Assembly: GCA_903847275.1 (NCBI GenBank) | Contig: CAINDC010000220.1 | Span: forward strand, 1 to 47,043 | Reading direction: 5' to 3' | Length of the DNA stretch: 47,043 nucleotides | Source of the DNA: an uncultured Pseudomonadota bacterium | Lineage (GTDB): Bacteria > Pseudomonadota > Gammaproteobacteria > Methylococcales > Methylomonadaceae | Shown here: positions 42,379-47,043 of the stretch, one piece after another | How the letters are laid out: each line of letters opens with the position of its first letter | Position numbering within the stretch: position 1 is the stretch's first letter | The notes under the pieces: generated by a model | What the model saw: only the letters and a program-made list of their open reading frames with translations | Databases searched by the model: none | What the model was told of the DNA's origin: nothing | Made by a program: the position numbers and the translations under genes

Positions 42379-43593
42379 TTATTTGAAAGTTGGCGTGAAA
42401 GCGGCTTCTGGATTTGCCACAGGTTCATTTGTGACGCTGTCCCAATATGGCGATAACTTTCTAAGCGTTGCGGCAATCGTTGGCATGACTTTTAAGACTT
42501 CATCCACTTCGCTCATGGTGTTGTAGCGCGAAAATGAAAACCGAATTGTGCCATGTGCAGCGGTGTAAGGAATATCCATTGCACGCATAACGTGTGACGG
42601 TTCGAGTGAACCCGATGTACACGCAGAGCCGCTTGATGCCGCGATGCCTGCTTTGTTTAGCAACATCAAAATCGCTTCACCTTCAATATATTCAAACGCA
42701 ATATCGGTAGTATTCGGCAAACGATTATTCAAATCACCCGTGATAAAAGAATGCGGAACAGTAGCGATAATGCCTTGTTCTAATTTGTCGCGCATGGCTT
42801 TAACTTGGACATTTTCATATTCCATGTGTTCCATTGCCATTTCGCAGGCTTTACCTAAACCAACAATTGAAGCGGTGTTTTCTGTGCCAGCTCTGCGTCC
42901 GCGTTCTTGATGACCACCGCGAAGCAACGGGCGATAACGTGTTCCGCGTCGCAAATATAAAACGCCGATACCTTTTGGCGCGTGCAATTTATGACCAGAA
43001 ATCGACAACATATCGATTTTGGTGTCTTGCAACATCATTGGAATTTTGCCTACTGCTTGCACTGCATCCGTGTGGAACATAACACCTGCGGAGTTTGCCA
43101 TTTCTGCCATTTCGACCACGGGGAAAATTGTCCCCGTTTCGTTGTTTGCCCACATGACTGAAACGATTGCCACTTGGTCAGAAAGCATTTTTTTGTACGC
43201 ATCCAAATTTAAACGACCACATTTATCCACGGGCAAACGGTGAATCGTGTAGCCTTCTTTTTCAAGGTTTTCGCACAAATTCAAAATCGCCGCGTGTTCA
43301 ACGGTAGTGGTAATAATTTCTTTGCGATTCGGTTGCGCTTTAATCGCGGATAAAATTGCCGTCGAATCAGACTCTGTGCCGCACGAAGTGAAAATAATTT
43401 CTGAATCGTGTTCTGCGCCAATCAATTCTTGCACTTGTCCGCGTGCTTTTTTGAGAGCTTTCGCCACGCCGTCGGCAAATTTATGAATCGAAGACGGATT
43501 GCCGTATTGTTCCAAAAAGAACGGAATCATCACGTCAACAACCGCAGGATCAACTTTCGTGGTCGCGTTGTTATCTAAGTAAATATCAGGCAT
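42379..43593 (-). CDS. nifS: NifS, cysteine desulfurase
   Basis: 404 residues from ATG 43593, with AAGGAG at good spacing; an upstream TTG at 43608 would precede the ribosome site. PLP lysine is in [12 protein letters not shown] and the persulfide cysteine in [10 protein letters not shown]. NifS supplies sulfur to NifU. The ATG overlaps the end of nifU by 8 bases. Confidence 0.98.
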   Translation of the reverse strand: MPDIYLDNNATTKVDPAVVDVMIPFFLEQYGNPSSIHKFADGVAKALKKARGQVQELIGAEHDSEIIFTSCGTESDSTAILSAIKAQPNRKEIITTTVEHAAILNLCENLEKEGYTIHRLPVDKCGRLNLDAYKKMLSDQVAIVSVMWANNETGTIFPVVEMAEMANSAGVMFHTDAVQAVGKIPMMLQDTKIDMLSISGHKLHAPKGIGVLYLRRGTRYRPLLRGGHQERGRRAGTENTASIVGLGKACEMAMEHMEYENVQVKAMRDKLEQGIIATVPHSFITGDLNNRLPNTTDIAFEYIEGEAILMLLNKAGIAASSGSACTSGSLEPSHVMRAMDIPYTAAHGTIRFSFSRYNTMSEVDEVLKVMPTIAATLRKLSPYWDSVTNEPVANPEAAFTPTFK

Positions 43594-44512
43594 GACCTGC
43601 TCCTTCAATGTTCACGAGTTTTTTCATTTCAGACGCTGGCACAACACGGAGAAATTCGCCTAACACTTCCATTAAGCGTTGTTGAATTCCTGCGATGGTC
43701 ATTGCCGCCATCTGGCACCCGTTGCACGCCCCAGTCATGTTGACATAAACCGTATTTCCAACGACTTCAACGAGTTCAACATCGCCGCCATCTGCCATCA
43801 ATTGTGGACGTAACGACGTTAAAACTTCTTCGATTTTTTTGATACGTTGCACATTCGTCAACGGCGTTTTGACGGCTGCAATGGCTGGTGTTTCGACTTT
43901 TTCAACCGCTGCCGTAGATACGGTCGCATCAAATTTTTCGCCTTTTTCAGCCAACACTTTTTCTAAAATCGCTTCAATATCTTCGTGACACGCTGCACAA
44001 CCACCGCCCGCTTTGGTGAAATTGGTTACGTCTTCAACGGTGCGAAGTTTGTTTGCCCAAATCATTTCTTCAATCATCACGGCATCAATCGCAAAACATT
44101 TACAAATCAACGCGCCTTCTTCATGGTCATCTTTCCATTCTTCGCCGCGATAATTCGCCACCGCTGCTTGTAACGCTTCACGACCCATCACAGAGCAGTG
44201 CATTTTTTCAGGTGGCAAACCGTCTAATTCATTGGCAATATCTTGATTGGTGACTTTTAAAGCTTCGTCGATGGTCATGCCTTTGATGATTTCGGTTAAA
44301 ACCGATGATGACGCAATCGCCGAACCGCAACCAAATGTTTGAAAACCTGATTCTTCAATAATTTCGGTTTCAGGATTAACTTTTAAGGTCAAACGCAACG
44401 CATCGCCGCAACTAATTGAACCGACTTCACCAATTGCATTCGCTCCAACAACTGCCCCCGCATTTTTAGGTGTAAAAAAATGTTCTTTTACTTTGTCTGA
44501 ATAATCCCACAT
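43586..44512 (-). CDS. nifU: NifU, nif-specific Fe-S scaffold
   Basis: The 308 residues have the three-domain NifU layout: IscU-like (1-125; [13 protein letters not shown]), a permanent [2Fe-2S] ferredoxin-like middle domain (CKCFAID...CAACHEDIE, about 137-178), and a C-terminal Nfu domain with [10 protein letters not shown] (about 270). It takes sulfur from NifS and loads clusters into nif proteins. It follows iscA by 12 bases. Confidence 0.98.
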   Translation of the reverse strand: MWDYSDKVKEHFFTPKNAGAVVGANAIGEVGSISCGDALRLTLKVNPETEIIEESGFQTFGCGSAIASSSVLTEIIKGMTIDEALKVTNQDIANELDGLPPEKMHCSVMGREALQAAVANYRGEEWKDDHEEGALICKCFAIDAVMIEEMIWANKLRTVEDVTNFTKAGGGCAACHEDIEAILEKVLAEKGEKFDATVSTAAVEKVETPAIAAVKTPLTNVQRIKKIEEVLTSLRPQLMADGGDVELVEVVGNTVYVNMTGACNGCQMAAMTIAGIQQRLMEVLGEFLRVVPASEMKKLVNIEGAGHA

Positions 44513-44524
44513 GACGATTTCCTC

Positions 44525-44887
44525 TTAGTGTGGTGTGCAAGATTTAGCGTCGCCGCCGTTGTTATCTGTCGAAAATGACGTGCCGCAAGCGCAACTTTTC
44601 ACTGCGTTTGGATTAGTAAATTTAAAACCTGAACCTTCAACGCTATCGAGAAAATCAACGGTCATACCGTCGAGCGTTGGCAAACTTTCAGCATCGATAA
44701 AGACTTTAATGTCGCCGTAATCCATCACAGAATCGTTTTCACCAGCTGTTTCTTCAAGGCGCAAACCATATTGCAAACCTGAACAACCACCGTCTGTGAC
44801 TTCGATTCGCAAACCGCCTGTTGGTTTATCTGAATTGGCGATAAAACGCTCTACAGCTTTAATTGCGCCATCGGTTAATGTAATCAT
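44525..44887 (-). CDS. iscAnif: Nif-specific A-type Fe-S carrier (IscA-nif)
   Basis: A 120-residue A-type carrier with the conserved cysteines in GGCSGLQYG (about residue 34) and KSCACGTSF (about 97-101), plus an extra Cys near the tail (KSCTPH). First gene of the leftward nifUSV operon. A sigma-54 promoter is 48 bases upstream of its ATG. TTAGGAGA is the ribosome site. Confidence 0.95.
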   Translation of the reverse strand: MITLTDGAIKAVERFIANSDKPTGGLRIEVTDGGCSGLQYGLRLEETAGENDSVMDYGDIKVFIDAESLPTLDGMTVDFLDSVEGSGFKFTNPNAVKSCACGTSFSTDNNGGDAKSCTPH

Positions 44888-44934
44888 TGGTAAATCTCCT
44901 AAAACGGTTTGGCATTGATTTTGTAGTTAAACAT

Positions 44935-44950
44935 TGCAAGCGGTATGCCA
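44935..44950 (-). promoter_or_regulatory. Sigma-54 promoter of iscA-nifUSV operon
   Basis: The minus strand reads TGGCATACCGCTTGCA, with canonical -24 GG and -12 GC spacing. It lies 48 bases before the iscA ATG. Confidence 0.88.
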
Positions 44951-45044
44951 GTCAAAAATAAACCGCTAACTCGTTGAAATTATGTGAATTAAAGACGGCG
45001 ATTAACGCTTTTCAGCAAGCGATTACAAACAATTGAATGGTTTT

Positions 45045-45060
45045 TGTAGGTTTTACTACA
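45045..45060. promoter_or_regulatory. NifA upstream activator site
   Basis: TGT-N10-ACA (TGTAGGTTTTACTACA) about 95 bases upstream of the leftward sigma-54 promoter. It also sits 22 bases before the ATG of the divergent NifZ-like gene. Confidence 0.75.
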
Positions 45061-45081
45061 AATACAAATGAAGGAAACAAA

Positions 45082-45330
45082 ATGAACATTGAAGATTTAG
45101 ATTTGGGTGATATGGTTTACGCGGCGCACGCGATTTTAGATGACGGCACAATGCCCGAACGCCAAGAAGGTGATGTGTTGGCGAATGCGGGAAGTCGCGG
45201 TGTGATTGTGATGAAAGGTCATCATGAAGAAGAACCAACGCGCACCGTTTTTTTAGTGCGTTTTGAAGATGACAATTTGAATTTAGGCAATCCAATTGGC
45301 TGTTGGGTTGAAGATTTAAAACTCGCCTGA
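45082..45330 (+). CDS. Second NifZ-like protein
   Basis: 82 residues from ATG 45082 (AAGGAAA upstream). It aligns by eye with the NifZ domain: DDGTMPERQEGDVL...AGSRGVIV, VRFEDD, and NPIGCWVEDL against DGTYPGKEVGELL, GSVGNV, VHF and MVGCRTEEL of the main NifZ. It is divergent from iscA. A promoter for it is not clear. It may fine-tune MoFe maturation. Confidence 0.75.
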   Translation: MNIEDLDLGDMVYAAHAILDDGTMPERQEGDVLANAGSRGVIVMKGHHEEEPTRTVFLVRFEDDNLNLGNPIGCWVEDLKLA

Positions 45331-45339
45331 CAATGACAA

Positions 45340-45366
45340 AAGGTTCAAGATTTCATCTTGAACCTT
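45340..45366. terminator. Stem-loop between convergent nifZ-like gene and nifQ
   Basis: Perfect 12-bp stem AAGGTTCAAGAT / ATCTTGAACCTT with a 3-base loop, between convergent stop codons. There is no long T-run, so termination may be partial. Confidence 0.7.
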
Positions 45367-45368
45367 GG

Positions 45369-45914
45369 TCAATCTTCGTCCCCAAAACAATTCAAATAAT
45401 CTTTGCAATACTCGCACGAAGGCGAACGACAAACGTAAATGCCTTCGGTTTCGCATAATTGTTTATAAATAAATTTTTTCCATTTCATATCATAAACGTT
45501 TTGCGTGACCATTTCGGGAAAGTTATTTTTTAACAACGCAGATAAATCATCACGGGTAAACAGCCCTAAATCTTGCCACAAATGATTTTCACTTAAACAC
45601 GCCGCGACGATAATTGTAATCAGCCATTCGGTTTCATCATTTTGATTTATGGCAAAACCACGCAAAAAACGCTCAAGTTCGTCCTTTTCAGTCATTCGAC
45701 TAAAATCAAGATTTTGTTTGCGCGGAAAAATAGAAATGAAATAATCGGGGAAATGTCGCGCTAAAAGCGATTGAAATTGTAAATCGGTTAAGCCTAAAAA
45801 ATTTGGTAACGCGCCTTCGCTAACTAACCAACTTGCCAGCATTTGAGCAAACAATTTGCTGTTTTGCTGATGCGACGAATGCGAAAGTAACTGCTCATAA
45901 TGTTGTTCTCGCAT
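45369..45914 (-). CDS. nifQ: NifQ, molybdenum donor for FeMo-co
   Basis: The 181-residue protein ends with the NifQ cysteine motif C-X4-C-X2-C-X5-C (CRSPSCEYCKDYLNC, residues about 162-176) and a CFG end, with the preceding KFIYKQLCETEG stretch. NifQ carries a Mo-Fe-S cluster that delivers molybdenum to NifEN. GAGG gives the ribosome site. It lies after two ferredoxins and is convergent with the second NifZ-like gene. Identified mainly by the C-terminal motif. Confidence 0.88.
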   Translation of the reverse strand: MREQHYEQLLSHSSHQQNSKLFAQMLASWLVSEGALPNFLGLTDLQFQSLLARHFPDYFISIFPRKQNLDFSRMTEKDELERFLRGFAINQNDETEWLITIIVAACLSENHLWQDLGLFTRDDLSALLKNNFPEMVTQNVYDMKWKKFIYKQLCETEGIYVCRSPSCEYCKDYLNCFGDED

Positions 45915-45978
45915 GATAAAACCTCACGCTTTAAGACTTGTGGACACAAACGAATTCGCGTCCACAAAAAAACAACGA

Positions 45979-46329
45979 CTAATACTCAACCCGAATATCT
46001 TCGTCACGCACAATCATCTGGCACGCTAACCGCCATTCTGACGGCAAATCGTCCACAATCATTTGTTCTAATTCTTCTTTGCTCACTTTGCCGATTTCGC
46101 GCAAAACTGCCTTTTCTTTTTCAGTCAAAGGGCCACCCATACGTTGATGTTTTTTGTCGATGCTCGACACTTTCACAACGCACGTCCCACATTCGCCATC
46201 TTCACATTCAAAATTGATGGGAATCTTGTTTTCAAGTGCGAGTTTTAAAATCGTTTGTGTGTGACTACCCGCCACGGCATAAACCGTTTTGTCACGGTAT
46301 TCAGGACTGCTAAAAGTAACTAATGCCAT
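45979..46329 (-). CDS. FeSI/Shethna-I-like [2Fe-2S] ferredoxin
   Basis: 116 residues with a plant-type [2Fe-2S] loop, CEDGECGTC, and a last ligand in RLACQ. The overall pattern (FSSPEYRDK at the start, MGGPLTEKEKAVLREIGK in the middle, and DLPSEWRLACQ) resembles Azotobacter Fe-S protein I. A redox carrier is likely; the nearby FeSI-type proteins are linked to nif expression. It follows the next ferredoxin by 17 bases. Confidence 0.88.
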   Translation of the reverse strand: MALVTFSSPEYRDKTVYAVAGSHTQTILKLALENKIPINFECEDGECGTCVVKVSSIDKKHQRMGGPLTEKEKAVLREIGKVSKEELEQMIVDDLPSEWRLACQMIVRDEDIRVEY

Positions 46330-46346
46330 AAAAGTATCCTCAAAAA

Positions 46347-46637
<291 letters not shown>

Positions 46638-46782
46638 TCATACTCCTCAAACATGAAAAAAATAATCTCGAAAATTGCCAACCTAGCCAATTTTTCGTAT
46701 TGGAATCGGAGGATTCCTGTTGTTCATTGCCATTGCTGGTCAATGAGTTTTTTACCGATGCGTCCGTGAATCGGTTGAATTT

Positions 46783-46904
46783 AAAGCACATCCCCCAGCC
46801 TTTCAGGCTGCCCCCTTCAAAGGGGGCGGAAGATTAAAAAACAACCGCTTTTGCTTTTCACTGATTTATCCCTTTGAAGGGGGCGGCGTGAAGCGCAGGG
46901 GGCA
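46783..46904. repeat. REP-like palindromic repeat, copy 2
   Basis: About 122 bp similar in order and sequence to copy 1 without its inserted element: AAAGCACATCCCCCAGCC, the AGCCT-AGGCT and CCCCCTT-AAGGGGG hairpins, AAGATTAAAAA, GCTTTTGCTTTT, then CCCTTTGAAGGGGGCGGCG. The right end is less perfect than copy 1. Confidence 0.85.
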
Positions 46905-46915
46905 ATACTGTTGAC

Positions 46916-47043
46916 TTAAGCGTGAACTCCCACGGTTTTGCTTTTACGTTTTACCTGCCATTTATTAGCCGAAGCCTTATTAACCCTGGGTTTGCTTGAT
47001 TTTGGTATTTTTGATTTGTAATACTTTACGGCACGAATCTGAT
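46916..47043 (-). CDS. Possible partial gene, C-terminal end
   Basis: On the minus strand one frame stays open from the window edge to TAA at 46916-46918. It encodes about 41 basic residues (beginning QIRAVKYYKSKIP, ending KSKTVGVHA). It is too short to assign. The remaining 46635-46782 has no gene and no clear promoter. Confidence 0.3.
   Translation of the reverse strand, partial: QIRAVKYYKSKIPKSSKPRVNKASANKWQVKRKSKTVGVHA

Overview
The window is an almost complete, Azotobacter-like molybdenum-nitrogenase (nif) region from a moderately AT-rich gammaproteobacterium. The NifL/NifA pair, the order rnfABCDGEH-nafY, the order iscA-nifU-nifS-nifV-cysE-nifW-nifZ-nifM-clpX-nifF, sigma-54 promoters and RseC all point to Gammaproteobacteria. 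Methanotrophic Methylococcales or Thiotrichales-like sulfur bacteria would fit, but the sequence alone does not decide the genus. nifB is not in the window. No rRNA, tRNA or CRISPR array was seen.

Layout. (1) 1-7062, minus strand: an rnfABCDGEH electron-transfer operon followed by an unknown protein, a rhodanese and NafY, with a partial gene at the edge. (2) 7063-7331: a shared control region with divergent sigma-54 promoters and two NifA-type upstream activator sites. (3) 7332-10397: nifL-nifA, closed by a strong terminator, then a leftward SIR2-like gene. (4) 11298-18759: the nifH control region and the operon nifH-nifD-nifK-nifT-ferredoxin-DUF6129-like-Lrv-unknown-GNAT, with a stem-loop in each of its first four intercistronic gaps. 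(5) 18760-22352: a foreign island with a BrnT/antitoxin pair, a HaeII-like endonuclease and a cytosine methyltransferase carrying an MmeI-type nuclease domain, scattered with copies of a short 'tail' repeat. (6) 22365-29742: nifENX with its own activator site and sigma-54 promoter, a nested repeat/MITE, then nifX-associated genes, ferredoxins, small unknown proteins, a Nif11-like peptide and a GlcF-like Fe-S protein. (7) 29743-35174: the molybdate locus, leftward mop-porin-modA-modB-modC and divergent modE. (8) 35140-44887, minus strand: iscA-nifUSV-cysE-TPR-two micro membrane proteins-nifWZM-clpX-Grx/BolA fusion-nifF-rseC. (9) 45082-46634: a second NifZ-like gene, nifQ and two [2Fe-2S] ferredoxins. 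(10) 46635-47043: a second copy of the palindromic repeat and a possible partial gene.

How the parts fit. Rnf, NifF and many ferredoxins supply low-potential electrons. NifU/NifS/IscA build Fe-S clusters. NifV makes homocitrate, and CysE probably supplies cysteine. NifQ and the Mod system supply molybdenum. NifE/N/X and NafY build and carry FeMo-co. NifM, NifZ, NifW and perhaps ClpX mature or turn over the proteins. NifL/NifA and sigma-54 promoters control the whole set.

Most unusual points: the MmeI-nuclease/C5-methyltransferase fusion, the in-frame duplicated tails in the island, a MITE with a target duplication nested in a palindromic repeat, the Grx-BolA fusion, a porin inside the mod operon, two tiny membrane proteins, a second NifZ-like protein, a GAFSGA variant in NifA, and the series of stem-loops along nifHDKT.
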